A stretch of DNA of 52,346 nucleotides from Bacteroidota bacterium (GTDB lineage: Bacteria > Bacteroidota > Bacteroidia > Chitinophagales > Chitinophagaceae): assembly GCA_018267615.1 (NCBI GenBank), contig JAFDYD010000037.1:602-52947 (forward strand), given 5' to 3'. The translations under genes were made by a program, and so were the position numbers. How positions within the stretch are numbered: position 1 is the stretch's first letter; each line of letters begins with the position of its first letter. The notes under the pieces were generated by a model. That model had not been told where the DNA came from. It did not search any database and saw only the letters and a program-made list of their open reading frames with translations. This document shows positions 42,739 through 52,327 of the stretch, piece by piece.

Positions 42739-44661
42739 ATGGCATACAGGAATCAGCAGGAATTCATTCAGGCTTTGGAGTCGGCCGGTGAATTATTAAG
42801 GGTCAGCGCTTATGTCGATCCAAAATTTGAAATCGCAGAAATTACCGACAGGATCAGCAAAACAAAAGACGGTGGAAAAGCTATTCTCTTTGAAAATACA
42901 GGCCATGATTTTCCTGTATTGATGAATGGCTACGGAAGCGAAAAGCGCATATGCATGGCGTTAGGTGTGCAACAGCTCGATGATATCTCCAAAGAAATCG
43001 AATCACTATTTAAATTATTATCGGCTCCAAAAGAAAATATTATCGATAAATTAAAATTGCTGCCAAAGCTCGGACAGTTTGCAAGCTGGATGCCGAAAGT
43101 AAAAAGCGGCAAAGGAGAATGCCAGGAAATAATTATAACTTCTCCCGATCTTACCAAACTTCCGATTATCACATGCTGGCCGAAAGACGGCGGGCCTTTT
43201 ATCACGCTCCCCGTCATTCATACCAAAGATCCGGAAAGCGGAACACGCAACGTTGGAATGTACAGGATGCAGGTGTTTAGTCCGACAATGACAGGCATGC
43301 ACTGGCACAAACACAAAGTAAGTGCGAAACATTTTTCTATTTATAAAAAGCTCAGGAAAAGAATGCCGGTAGCGGTTGCATTGGGCGGTGATCCTGTATA
43401 TGCATATAGCGCCACGGCGCCGTTGCCGGAAAACGTAGATGAATATATGCTCGCAGGTTTTCTTCGAAAGAAAAAAGTGGAACTTGTAAAATGCATAACA
43501 CAACCCGATATAGAAGTTCCCGCTGATGCGGATTTTATTATTGAAGGATATGTTGATCCCGAAGAAGAATTGATTTTGGAAGGACCATTTGGAGATCATA
43601 CCGGTTATTATTCACTGCCCGATTATTATCCGAGATTTCATGTTACGGCTATCACTCACCGTAAGAAAGCAATATATCCCGCGACGATCGTTGGAATTCC
43701 TCCGCAGGAAGATGCGTGGTTGGGAAAAGCAACTGAAAGAATTTTTCTCGCACCAATCAAAATGATGATGGTACCCGAAATGGTCGATATGGATATGCCT
43801 GTTGAAGGAGTTTTTCATAACCTGGTAATTGCACAAATACATAAGGAGTACGCGGGACAAGGACAAAAGGTAATGAATGCATTGTGGGGAGCAGGGCAGA
43901 TGATGTTTAATAAGATATTGGTTTTAGCAGACGAAGGCGTGCGTATTCAAAATTACAAAGAGCTCGCAAAATATGTTTTTAAGAATTTGAATCCGGCAAC
44001 TGATATCAATTTTTCACAAGGGCCGACGGATGTACTTGATCATAGCAGCAGCAAACTTGGATTTGGCGGAAAGATGTGCATCGACGGAACAAAAAAATTT
44101 GACGAAGAAAAAGAAATATCGCAGGAAATAGAAGGACAAATTGCAAATGTTGAGACAATCGAAAATGATTTAAAAAAATTCGAAGAAATAAAATCCGTCA
44201 ACACTTCTTTATTGCTCCAGGATATTCCATGCCTGCTTATCTCAGTTAAGAAAAATCGAAAAGGTCATATCCGGGAATTGCATCAAAATATTTGCTCCAC
44301 CGTTCCCAGCATGAATACGATCAAGATGATATTATATGTTGAGCATACGGTAGACGCCAATGATCTTACCACAGCACTCTGGCGATTCTGTAATAATCTC
44401 GATCCGAGAAGAGATTCAATATTGTATCGTCAAGGTCCGGGGACTTCGGCCTGCATGGGGTTTGATGGAACGATGAAGACGATCGCGTTTGATAATTTTC
44501 AGCGGGACTGGCCAAATATCATCGTCGCTGATAATGCAACGATCCAGGCTGTTGATGAAAAATGGAATCAACTTGGTTTAGGAAACTTTATCCCATCGCC
44601 TTCTTTAAAATTCAGGGATCAGATGTATGGTGATGAGGCGGTGGCAGGGAGTTTTGATTGA
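42739..44661 (+). CDS. UbiD-family decarboxylase, long form (menaquinone-type)
   Basis: 640 residues from the ATG at 42739 (MAYRNQQEFIQALESAGELL); the frame from 42640 runs through a palindrome. UbiD enzymes use prenylated FMN to (de)carboxylate aromatic or alpha,beta-unsaturated acids. Core segments are SGTRNVGMYRMQVFSPTMTG, the E-rich DPEEELILEGPFGDHTGYYS, and TIVGIPPQEDAWLGKATERI. The length exceeds ordinary UbiD (~490 residues) and fits the longer forms tied to the futalosine menaquinone pathway, though the substrate cannot be fixed here. It is a single gene with its own promoter. Confidence 0.88.
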   Translation: MAYRNQQEFIQALESAGELLRVSAYVDPKFEIAEITDRISKTKDGGKAILFENTGHDFPVLMNGYGSEKRICMALGVQQLDDISKEIESLFKLLSAPKENIIDKLKLLPKLGQFASWMPKVKSGKGECQEIIITSPDLTKLPIITCWPKDGGPFITLPVIHTKDPESGTRNVGMYRMQVFSPTMTGMHWHKHKVSAKHFSIYKKLRKRMPVAVALGGDPVYAYSATAPLPENVDEYMLAGFLRKKKVELVKCITQPDIEVPADADFIIEGYVDPEEELILEGPFGDHTGYYSLPDYYPRFHVTAITHRKKAIYPATIVGIPPQEDAWLGKATERIFLAPIKMMMVPEMVDMDMPVEGVFHNLVIAQIHKEYAGQGQKVMNALWGAGQMMFNKILVLADEGVRIQNYKELAKYVFKNLNPATDINFSQGPTDVLDHSSSKLGFGGKMCIDGTKKFDEEKEISQEIEGQIANVETIENDLKKFEEIKSVNTSLLLQDIPCLLISVKKNRKGHIRELHQNICSTVPSMNTIKMILYVEHTVDANDLTTALWRFCNNLDPRRDSILYRQGPGTSACMGFDGTMKTIAFDNFQRDWPNIIVADNATIQAVDEKWNQLGLGNFIPSPSLKFRDQMYGDEAVAGSFD

Positions 44662-44667
44662 AATTTT

Positions 44668-44813
44668 TAGTTGAGAAGTCGAAAAGTCGATTGGTCAATA
44701 ATTCGAATAGTGAATAGGTCCTTTATACAGCAAGGCCTAATTCATTTACAATTACGTTTTACCGTCTCGACTAATCGACTTATTGACCAATCGACTTTTC
44801 GACTTCTCAACTA
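44668..44813. repeat. Perfect 33-bp palindrome with GAAGTCGAAAAGTCG words
   Basis: 44668-44700 is perfectly complementary to 44781-44813, with an 80-base loop that itself holds partial repeats (TAATTCGAATAG, CTCGACTAATCGAC). It fills the gap between the convergent UbiD and AraC genes, 6 bp from one stop and 1 bp from the other. Confidence 0.93.
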
Positions 44814-44814
44814 G

Positions 44815-45693
44815 TCAGCCATGATTCTTCCTCCCAAATTCCTTCCCATACTGCAGCGGTGTTTTTTTTATCAGCGCTTTAAAATACCTGTTGAAATTTG
44901 AAAGATTATTAAATCCACTTTCATAACAAACCTGCGCGATGCTCATATCATTTTCAATAAGCAGCTTACATGCATAACCGAGTCGCACTTCCTGCAAAAA
45001 TTGCCAATAGGTTTTCAAAGTTCTTTTTTTGAAATAGCGGCAAAATGAATGCTGACTGATAGACGCAACGGAAGCAATTTTTTTTATGGAGATTTTTTCC
45101 TGGAAATTATTAAAGGTATACGTGTAAATCTCATTGATGCGATCGGTATTACTCACATCATAAGACTTTGTAAAGCCACTGCTTGCCAGTAGCCTGTAAT
45201 TTTTTGATGAGGCGATGATATATAACATTTCTAGCAGCAACGTAATTCGGATTACTTCTTTTGCCTTTACGATGCGCTCCATTTTCTCGATGATCAACTG
45301 TTTCGTTGCACCTGTTATCTTCAATCCCTTTCTGGCCTTTATTAATAATTCCTTCACGGATTTCAATTCCGGTAACGATAAAAACTGCTGACCAAAACAT
45401 TCTTCCGTAAAATGAATCGCAATCGCCTCCATACGCAGTCCCGGTGTTTTCTTAAAATAGATATCATCGCCACGCCAAAGATGTGGGATATTCGCGCCAA
45501 GCAAAATCAGATCGCCGTCGGCAAAGCGTTCCATGCTGTCGCCAACCAGCCTTGTCCCTTTTCCTTTACGGATTACCGTTAGTTCCGCTTCCGGGTGATA
45601 ATGCCAATGATTATAGAGAAATGGAAAAATATCCTCGCGGATGCTGAAGGAATAGTTGGTGCCGGTGTCTATTTTTCGGAGAATAGGCTTCAT
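44815..45693 (-). CDS. AraC-family transcriptional regulator
   Basis: 292 residues from the ATG at 45693 (MKPILRKIDTGTNYSF); the longer frame to 45774 runs through a palindrome. The N-terminal cupin sensor (NHWHYHPEAELTVIRKGKGT, LILLGANIPHLWR) is followed by two C-terminal helix-turn-helix units (ISIKKIASVASISQHSFCRY and MSIAQVCYESGFNNLSNFNR). It probably senses a sugar and controls the divergent operon starting at 45907, the common arrangement for AraC-type regulators. Confidence 0.93.
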   Translation of the reverse strand: MKPILRKIDTGTNYSFSIREDIFPFLYNHWHYHPEAELTVIRKGKGTRLVGDSMERFADGDLILLGANIPHLWRGDDIYFKKTPGLRMEAIAIHFTEECFGQQFLSLPELKSVKELLIKARKGLKITGATKQLIIEKMERIVKAKEVIRITLLLEMLYIIASSKNYRLLASSGFTKSYDVSNTDRINEIYTYTFNNFQEKISIKKIASVASISQHSFCRYFKKRTLKTYWQFLQEVRLGYACKLLIENDMSIAQVCYESGFNNLSNFNRYFKALIKKTPLQYGKEFGRKNHG

Positions 45694-45705
45694 ATGTTTT
45701 GAAAA

Positions 45706-45771
45706 ATTTCTTTGCGGCTTTGCGCCTTTGCGCGAAAAATCTCTCGCAAAGGCGCAAAGCCGCAAAGAAAT
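45706..45771. repeat. Perfect 27-bp palindrome CTTTGCGGCTTTGCGCC between divergent genes
   Basis: ATTTCTTTGCGGCTTTGCGC... (45706-45732) is perfectly complementary to 45745-45771. It lies in the AraC/UxaA divergent promoter region, 12 bp from the AraC start. Confidence 0.93.
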
Positions 45772-45906
45772 CATTCACGTCCAAATTACTTCATAAAATC
45801 GACTTGCCAATATTGTATCAGAATTGGCTAAGAGAATAAAATTTTAAATCGTGTACAATTGATTACTTTATGTAACTTGAAAAAATAATTGTCAACGATT
45901 TGAAAT

Positions 45907-47571
45907 ATGCCATCAACTGAATCCATATTAAAAATTCATCCCTCCGATAATGTAGCTGTAGCGTTGACGGACCTCCGAATGGGGCAGACCGTTAAGCTAA
46001 ATGGTTCCGAATATTTATTGATCAGCGATATTCCAGCGAAACATAAATTCATGCTTTCCGATGTGGACCAGGAAGGAGACATCATCATGTATGGCGTACT
46101 CGTGGGAAGAGCGGTTCATCCAATAAAAAAAGGAGGATTGATCACTACACAAAATATCAAGCACGCCGCAGGAACTTATGGATTGAAAGAAAGAAAAACA
46201 GCCTGGCACAGGCCCGATGTCAATAAATGGAAGGACAGAACATTCATGGGCTATCCTCGCGCGGATGGATCTGTCGGAACGGCGAATCATTGGGTTGTCA
46301 TTCCAATGGTGTTTTGTGAAAACAAAAATGTTGAAGTATTGCAAGAGGCTTTTACGAAAGCTTTGGGTTATGAACCCAAACAATCTCCTTACCAGGCGAT
46401 GGTACAACGACTGGTATCGATGCACCAGTCTGGAAGCAACGAATCAGAAATATCATCAACCGATATTTCTATTGATAAATTGATCGAACAGCAGCAAACA
46501 AAAATATTTCCCAATGTAGATGGAATAAAATTTCTTACCCATACGCTTGGTTGTGGGGGCACGCGGCAAGATGCACGTGCATTATGCGGATTGTTGGCGG
46601 GATATATCACGCACCCCAATGTTGCCGGAGCAACGGTATTGAGTCTCGGTTGTCAAAATGCACAGGTCAGTATATTGAAAGAAGAAATCAATAAGCGCGA
46701 TCCACATTTTGCAAAGCCACTTGTTATACTCGAACAACAACAGGTAGGTAATGAGCAACAGTTGCTGCAGGAAGCGATCAAGCAAACTTTTTCAGGTTTG
46801 GTTGCCGCAAACAAATTAAAGCGCATACCCACGCCACTGAATAAATTATGCATCGGGTTGGAATGCGGCGGTTCCGATGGATTCTCCGGTATTTCTGCGA
46901 ATCCGGCAATAGGATTTACTTCAGATTTACTGGTTGCGCTCGGAGGATCGGTTATACTTTCAGAATTTCCAGAGCTCTGTGGTGTTGAACAGGAATTGAG
47001 TGATCGCTGCATCGATGAATCAACCGCCAAACGATTCATGGAACTAATGAGCACTTATAATGCAAAAGCAGAAGCAGCAGGATCCGGATTCTATGCAAAT
47101 CCATCTCCCGGAAATATCCGCGACGGATTGATCACGGATGCCATCAAATCCGCCGGCGCTGCAAAAAAAGGCGGCACTTCTCCTGTGACTGCAGTATTGG
47201 ATTATCCGGAGAAATACAAAGCTCCCGGTTTGAATTTATTATGTACACCCGGCAGCGATATCGAATCGACAACTGCTGAAGTTGGAGCCGGTGCAAATAT
47301 TGTATTATTTACAACCGGCCTTGGCACTCCAACGGGAAACCCGATTGCCCCGGTTCTCAAGGTATCCAGCAGCACGAAGTTGTTTACAAAAATGAATGAT
47401 ATCATCGATATTGATACGGGAACGATTATCAGCGGCAATGAAACGATTGAACAAGCCGGAGAGCGCATACTCGAGTACGTTATCAAGGTAGCAAGTGGTG
47501 AAATAAAAGCAAAGGCGGATGCATTGCATCATGATGATTTCATTCCGTGGAAGCGTGGCATCAGTTTATAA
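45907..47571 (+). CDS. UxaA-family altronate-type sugar acid dehydratase
   Basis: 554 residues, a full-length UxaA with the N-terminal SAF domain (about 1-100, LKIHPSDNVAVALTDLRMGQ) and the large catalytic part. Key segments are GYPRADGSVGTANHWVVIPM, HTLGCGGTRQDARALCGLLA and IGLECGGSDGFSGISANPAI, with the conserved cysteines that bind the metal centre. UxaA enzymes dehydrate altronate and related aldonates to 2-keto-3-deoxy acids. It is first in an operon with a FAH-family enzyme, FucP and GH172. Since altronate partners (UxaB, KdgK) are missing, another aldonate such as D-arabinonate or L-fuconate is a fair guess. Confidence 0.88.
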   Translation: MPSTESILKIHPSDNVAVALTDLRMGQTVKLNGSEYLLISDIPAKHKFMLSDVDQEGDIIMYGVLVGRAVHPIKKGGLITTQNIKHAAGTYGLKERKTAWHRPDVNKWKDRTFMGYPRADGSVGTANHWVVIPMVFCENKNVEVLQEAFTKALGYEPKQSPYQAMVQRLVSMHQSGSNESEISSTDISIDKLIEQQQTKIFPNVDGIKFLTHTLGCGGTRQDARALCGLLAGYITHPNVAGATVLSLGCQNAQVSILKEEINKRDPHFAKPLVILEQQQVGNEQQLLQEAIKQTFSGLVAANKLKRIPTPLNKLCIGLECGGSDGFSGISANPAIGFTSDLLVALGGSVILSEFPELCGVEQELSDRCIDESTAKRFMELMSTYNAKAEAAGSGFYANPSPGNIRDGLITDAIKSAGAAKKGGTSPVTAVLDYPEKYKAPGLNLLCTPGSDIESTTAEVGAGANIVLFTTGLGTPTGNPIAPVLKVSSSTKLFTKMNDIIDIDTGTIISGNETIEQAGERILEYVIKVASGEIKAKADALHHDDFIPWKRGISL

Positions 47572-47610
47572 AGAGATTCTCTCACATAAAAGTAAATAGC
47601 GAATTGCGAT

Positions 47611-48858
47611 ATGAAAAAATTCACAATAGGTTTTTTCTGGATTTCACTGCTATGTCTATGCGCTGCTTGTAGTAACAATGCAACTACAAAAACAGAAACT
47701 ACAACAGACACTCTTAAAGTTCCTGAGAAAGGCACTTATGCTTATGATGCCGCCTTCTTGAAAAAAAATACAAGAAGTATTGTCGAATTGCAGGATGCAA
47801 CAGGCGCTTCTAAAGTATTGCTATCCGCCGACTACCAGGGAAGAGTGATGACGAGCACAGCAGCGGGCGATAGTGGCAATAGCTTTGGATGGATCAATTA
47901 TAAATTGATTGAGTCGGGAGAAAAAAAGCAGCACATGAATCCTGTAGGCGGAGAAGAAAGATTCTGGATGGGTCCGGAGGGTGGACAATATTCTATCTAC
48001 TTTAAAAAAGGTGATTCTTTTAATTATGATCACTGGTTTGTGCCGACAGTAATCGACACCGTTACCTATGATATCGTTCAATCCGATAAATCGCAGGCAA
48101 CATTCTCAAAAAATACAGAAGTCACCAATTATTCAGGAACAGTTTTCACGGTAGGAATTACCAGGAAGATCAGTTTGCTCAGCAAATCCCAACTGGAAGA
48201 AAAATTAAAAACAACCATTCCTGCCGGTGTCGGTTTTGTTGGTTTTGAAAGTGATAACCAGGTAAAAAATAATGGAACTACTGACTGGAAGAAAAGTTCG
48301 GGTTTATTATCGATATGGATATTATGTATGATGAATCCTTCAGACGAGACGAAAGTCGTTATACCTTTTCATCATTTGACAAATTCACGGTCTTATATAA
48401 CCGATAATTATTTTGGATCGATTCCAGCCAACCGGCTACTTGTAAAAGACAGCGTGCTTTATTTCCGTTGTGATGGAAAAGCGCGTGGTAAGATCGGCAT
48501 CTCACCATTGATCGCAAAACCGATCACCGGCAGTTATGATTTCAAGAAAAATATATTGAGCATATTAATTCCCGAGGTAGATAAAAACGGAACATATGTA
48601 AATTCAAAATGGGAGATTCAAAAGCAACCTTATAAGGGTGATGTGATCAATTCCTATAACGATGGACCGCTGGCAGACGGAACGCAAATGGGACCATTTT
48701 ATGAAATCGAATCTTCATCGGCTGCCAAAGAATTGAAGAAAGGAGAAGTGCAGGAATACAAACAAACAACCTGTCATTTCCAGGGCGATTATCATGCGCT
48801 GAATGAAATGGCAAAACAATTATTGGGAATTAACCTCGATGATGTAAAGGCCTGGTAA
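47611..48858 (+). CDS. DUF6786 lipoprotein
   Basis: 415 residues with a signal peptide and lipobox (LCLCAAC), then a Thr-rich linker ([15 protein letters not shown]). The mature part is mostly beta ([40 protein letters not shown]) and resembles DUF6786, a Bacteroidota family of unknown function with an aldose-epimerase-like look. It lies 39 bp after uxaA and 20 bp before the FAH gene. It is presumably periplasmic or surface-exposed, and may handle the sugar substrate of the operon. Confidence 0.8.
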   Translation: MKKFTIGFFWISLLCLCAACSNNATTKTETTTDTLKVPEKGTYAYDAAFLKKNTRSIVELQDATGASKVLLSADYQGRVMTSTAAGDSGNSFGWINYKLIESGEKKQHMNPVGGEERFWMGPEGGQYSIYFKKGDSFNYDHWFVPTVIDTVTYDIVQSDKSQATFSKNTEVTNYSGTVFTVGITRKISLLSKSQLEEKLKTTIPAGVGFVGFESDNQVKNNGTTDWKKSSGLLSIWILCMMNPSDETKVVIPFHHLTNSRSYITDNYFGSIPANRLLVKDSVLYFRCDGKARGKIGISPLIAKPITGSYDFKKNILSILIPEVDKNGTYVNSKWEIQKQPYKGDVINSYNDGPLADGTQMGPFYEIESSSAAKELKKGEVQEYKQTTCHFQGDYHALNEMAKQLLGINLDDVKAW

Positions 48859-48878
48859 ACGATCGAAAATTTTTTCAA

Positions 48879-49736
48879 ATGAAATTATTCAAAACGACAA
48901 AAGGCATATTGCTGCAGGATAATAAAAGCATATATCGATTGAACGATGATTGGGATGAACTGATCAACCAAAAAAATCTTCATTCATACCTCTCTGCAAA
49001 ATTAAAAAAGAGTGAAGCGATTGACGACACGGAATTCGACGCGATCATCAACACCCAATTGCAGGCGCCAATCGGTAAACAGGAACTATGGGCAGCAGGA
49101 GTGACCTATCTACGCAGTCGTGATGCAAGAATGGAAGAATCGAAATCATCGGGTGGCGCTGATTTCTATGACAAAGTATATGCTGCTGAAAGACCTGAAT
49201 TATTTTTCAAAGCCCTTCCACATCGGGTTGCGGCACATAATACGGAAGTTTATATTCGCAAAGATTCAAGCTGGAATGTTCCCGAACCTGAATTGACACT
49301 GTTTATCAATTCTTCGGGTGAGGTTCAGGGTTATACCATCGGGAATGATATGAGTTCAAGAAGTATCGAAGGTGAAAATCCATTGTACCTGCCGCAGGCA
49401 AAAGTATATGAGAGAAGCGCGGCGCTCGGTCCTTGCCTGTTTGTGCCACAACATCCCCTTGCAAAAGAAACAACGATCAGTATTATCATCGAAAGAAAAG
49501 GAAAGAAAATGTTTTCCGATTCAATACAGATCAGCAGGATTAAAAGATCATTCCCGGAACTGGCAGAATTTCTATTCCGCGAATGCGAATTTACACACGG
49601 ATGTTTTTTGATGACAGGAACCGGGATGGTGCCGGCAAATGATTTTACGTTGGAAAAAGGAGATGTAGTTGATATCAGCATCGAAGGGATTGGTACGTTG
49701 AGAAATGTGGTTGCTTATAATGAAAGCAAAAAATAA
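48879..49736 (+). CDS. FAH-superfamily enzyme, 2-keto-3-deoxy-sugar-acid dehydratase/hydrolase type
   Basis: 285 residues. Family features are [20 protein letters not shown], the metal-binding [19 protein letters not shown] (ExE type) and [20 protein letters not shown]. The last segment is close to what I recall for 2-keto-3-deoxy-D-arabinonate dehydratase (KdaD) and for the 2,4-diketo-3-deoxy acid hydrolases of L-fucose/L-rhamnose breakdown. It acts in the cytosol, downstream of the UxaA dehydratase. Which of the two reactions it performs cannot be settled from sequence. Confidence 0.85.
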   Translation: MKLFKTTKGILLQDNKSIYRLNDDWDELINQKNLHSYLSAKLKKSEAIDDTEFDAIINTQLQAPIGKQELWAAGVTYLRSRDARMEESKSSGGADFYDKVYAAERPELFFKALPHRVAAHNTEVYIRKDSSWNVPEPELTLFINSSGEVQGYTIGNDMSSRSIEGENPLYLPQAKVYERSAALGPCLFVPQHPLAKETTISIIIERKGKKMFSDSIQISRIKRSFPELAEFLFRECEFTHGCFLMTGTGMVPANDFTLEKGDVVDISIEGIGTLRNVVAYNESKK

Positions 49737-49792
49737 GGCTGGCGAACGATTGTCATATTTCATAGACCATTCACAAAAACCAAAACGATTGC

Positions 49793-51082
49793 ATGAATCC
49801 AACAACTCAAAGTCCAAAGACTCAAAAAACAGGTTTTGCATTTGCGCTTGTTGTCACATTATTTTTTCTATGGGCGCTTACTTCGAATTTACTATCCACG
49901 TTAATTCCGCATTTACGGAAAGCCTGCCGGTTGGACTACTTACAATCGACGTTAATTGATTTCGCATATTGGACCGCATATTTTGTCATGGCTATTCCTG
50001 CGGCAATGGTTATGCGAAAATATAGTTATAAAACCGGGATCATATGCGGACTGGTTATTGCGACAATCGGGTCAGGACTTTTCTATCCCGCAGCTGAAGT
50101 AAGGCAGTTTGGATTATTTCTTTCCGCATTATTTCTAATGGCAAGTGGAATGGCATTCCTCGAAACCGCAGCTAATCCATATATAACGATACTTGGAAAA
50201 CCGGAGACATCATCGCAACGATTAAATTTTGCACAAGCGTTTAATGGGCTGGGAGCGTTTGTTGCAACATTTTTCCTGAGCAAAATGATTTTATCAGGAG
50301 TGGAATATACGCCCGAGCAATTAAACGCAATGTCGCCTGCTGATCTTGAAAAATATTTATCATTCGAAGCAACGCGCGTACAATTGCCTTACCTGGGCAT
50401 TGCTATCGTTTTACTGCTTGTAGCAGTGCTATTTTACGTTGTGAAAATGCCTGACGTTCCCGAAGAAAAAGACAGTTCCTTCAAACTTGAATTCTCGGTA
50501 TTTAAGAGAAAACATTTCACACATGGTGTAATCGCGCAATTTTTTTATGTAGGAGCGCAGGTTTGTATTTCAAGCCTCTTCATTCCTTATGTTAGATATA
50601 CAACAAATATTTCAGAACAAACAATCAACGATAATCATTACCTGGGTTACCTATTGCTTTGTTTTATGGTTGGCAGATATTTTGGCACATTCCTGATGAG
50701 AAAAGTTAAACCAAATTATCTGCTCACCATTTATGCCGTGTGCAACATTTTACTGTTGGCATATTGCGTGATGGTTGCGAGTCGATTTGGAATTTATGCG
50801 ATGATGGGCGTTGAATTTTTTATGTCGATCATGTTCCCAACAATCTTTGCCTTGGGAATTAAAGATCTTGGAAATAAAACCAAAGTTGGTTCTTCTTTCA
50901 TGGTAATGTCGATAGTTGGTGGAGCATTGATCCCTTTATTGGTCGGATACATTGCAAAGCACGTGAATATTCAAATCGCATACGTTGTGCCGCTGGTTTG
51001 TTTCCTTTATGTTTTTTATTATGGATGGAAAGGATATATCGTCGAAGAAAAGCCAGTCGTTGCAAGAGAACTTGTCGCTTGA
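49793..51082 (+). CDS. FucP-type sugar:H+ symporter (MFS)
   Basis: 429 residues with 12 membrane spans. The FucP signatures are FFLWALTSNLLSTLIPHLRK near the N-terminus, LETAANPYITILGKPETSSQ and RLNFAQAFNGLGAFVATFFL. The family transports L-fucose; the E. coli protein also carries D-arabinose and L-galactose. Here it is probably the uptake system for the sugar degraded by the operon. It starts 56 bp after the FAH gene. Confidence 0.92.
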   Translation: MNPTTQSPKTQKTGFAFALVVTLFFLWALTSNLLSTLIPHLRKACRLDYLQSTLIDFAYWTAYFVMAIPAAMVMRKYSYKTGIICGLVIATIGSGLFYPAAEVRQFGLFLSALFLMASGMAFLETAANPYITILGKPETSSQRLNFAQAFNGLGAFVATFFLSKMILSGVEYTPEQLNAMSPADLEKYLSFEATRVQLPYLGIAIVLLLVAVLFYVVKMPDVPEEKDSSFKLEFSVFKRKHFTHGVIAQFFYVGAQVCISSLFIPYVRYTTNISEQTINDNHYLGYLLLCFMVGRYFGTFLMRKVKPNYLLTIYAVCNILLLAYCVMVASRFGIYAMMGVEFFMSIMFPTIFALGIKDLGNKTKVGSSFMVMSIVGGALIPLLVGYIAKHVNIQIAYVVPLVCFLYVFYYGWKGYIVEEKPVVARELVA

Positions 51083-51154
51083 TCATCTTGAGATTCGATT
51101 ACATCTTCTAGCCGAACCTTTAAATAAAATTCAATGACAATTAAAACAAAACAC

Positions 51155-52315
51155 ATGAAAAGGTTTTTATTTTTTGTATGCCTGCTGCCCGCTTTTTCAA
51201 TAGTGAATGCCCAGCAAAAATTCAATGGAATCGATGTTGGGTTGAACAATTTGTACCGCCTCTCCGATGCAAAAACCCGTTCGATAAGCCCGGAAAATTT
51301 TACCGGCGCAAAAGGTGAAGGTGGTAAAGCCACTAAAGGAACCGGTGCTATTCCCGCAAGGGATCTGGGTGTTGGATGGAAAATAAGTCCGAGTGTTGTG
51401 ATACATGGTAAAAGCACATTTACCATGGCGGAAATCAATACTTCCGGTTCGATCCAACATATTTGGATGACGCCTACCGGGACCTGGCGCTATTCTATTT
51501 TCCGTGTTTATTATGATGACGAACCTACGCCTTCAGTAGAAGTGCCGGTTGGTGATTTCTTTTGCATGGGATGGAACGAATACTCACCGTTACGCTCACT
51601 CGCAGTTTGCGTAAACCCGGGAAGTGCATTCAATTGTTACTGGCCAATGCCTTTCAGAAAGAAATGTAAAATCACCATGGAAAATATTGATGATAAGGAT
51701 ATGGTGTTGTATTACCAGATTGATTATACGGAAACAGAAGTACCTGCTGATGCAGGTTATTTTCATGCGCAATACAGGCGTGTGCATTCTGTTCCATACA
51801 AAGAAGATTATACTTTGATTGACAATATCAGTGGCAAGGGACAATATGTGGGAACCTATCTTGCTTATGGCTCCAACAACAATGGCTGGTGGGGTGAAGG
51901 TGAAATTAAATTCTTTATGGATGGAGATACGCAGTATCCAACAATATGCGGTACAGGTACCGAAGATTATTTCTGTGGCTCCTATGATTTCGATACGCGC
52001 TCAAAAAATGCTGCAGGTGTCGAAACAACAGGCTACACGGAATTCAATACGCCGTACACCGGACTTTGCCAGGTTATAAAAGGAGACGGTCATTATGAGA
52101 TTGCACAAAGATTCGGATTGTATCGTTGGCATATCACCGATCCAATTCGTTTTGAAAAAAATCTTCGCGTGACGTTGCAGGATATTGGATGGAGACATGA
52201 TGGAAGATATCTTCCATTGCAGGATAATATTTCTTCTGTAGTGTATTGGTACCAGACCGAACCGCATGCTGCATTTCCAAAATTGCCTTCGAAAGACGAA
52301 CTGGAAGTGAACTAA
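51155..52315 (+). CDS. DUF2961/GH172-family glycoside hydrolase
   Basis: 386 residues from the ATG at 51155, which opens a signal peptide (MKRFLFFVCLLPAFSIVNAQ); an ATG at 51134 gives a longer, less natural leader. DUF2961 features: GEGGKATKGTGAIPARDLGV, IQHIWMTPTGTWRYSIFRVY, the acidic motif ICGTGTEDYFCGSYDF and a final WRHDGRYLPLQD. Characterised members (GH172) act on alpha-D-fructofuranosides or alpha-D-arabinofuranosides, which makes this a likely periplasmic or secreted enzyme releasing the sugar taken up by FucP. It is the last operon gene in view. Confidence 0.88.
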   Translation: MKRFLFFVCLLPAFSIVNAQQKFNGIDVGLNNLYRLSDAKTRSISPENFTGAKGEGGKATKGTGAIPARDLGVGWKISPSVVIHGKSTFTMAEINTSGSIQHIWMTPTGTWRYSIFRVYYDDEPTPSVEVPVGDFFCMGWNEYSPLRSLAVCVNPGSAFNCYWPMPFRKKCKITMENIDDKDMVLYYQIDYTETEVPADAGYFHAQYRRVHSVPYKEDYTLIDNISGKGQYVGTYLAYGSNNNGWWGEGEIKFFMDGDTQYPTICGTGTEDYFCGSYDFDTRSKNAAGVETTGYTEFNTPYTGLCQVIKGDGHYEIAQRFGLYRWHITDPIRFEKNLRVTLQDIGWRHDGRYLPLQDNISSVVYWYQTEPHAAFPKLPSKDELEVN

Positions 52316-52327
52316 TATTAATTTTAT

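Noticed and set aside
43051..43599. 182-codon antisense frame inside the UbiD-family gene
   Set aside because: Shadow of a well-supported gene; no domain and Cys/His-rich composition typical of antisense frames.
45694..45774. N-terminal extension of the AraC regulator
   Set aside because: The added residues are encoded by the CTTTGCG palindrome, not by coding sequence.
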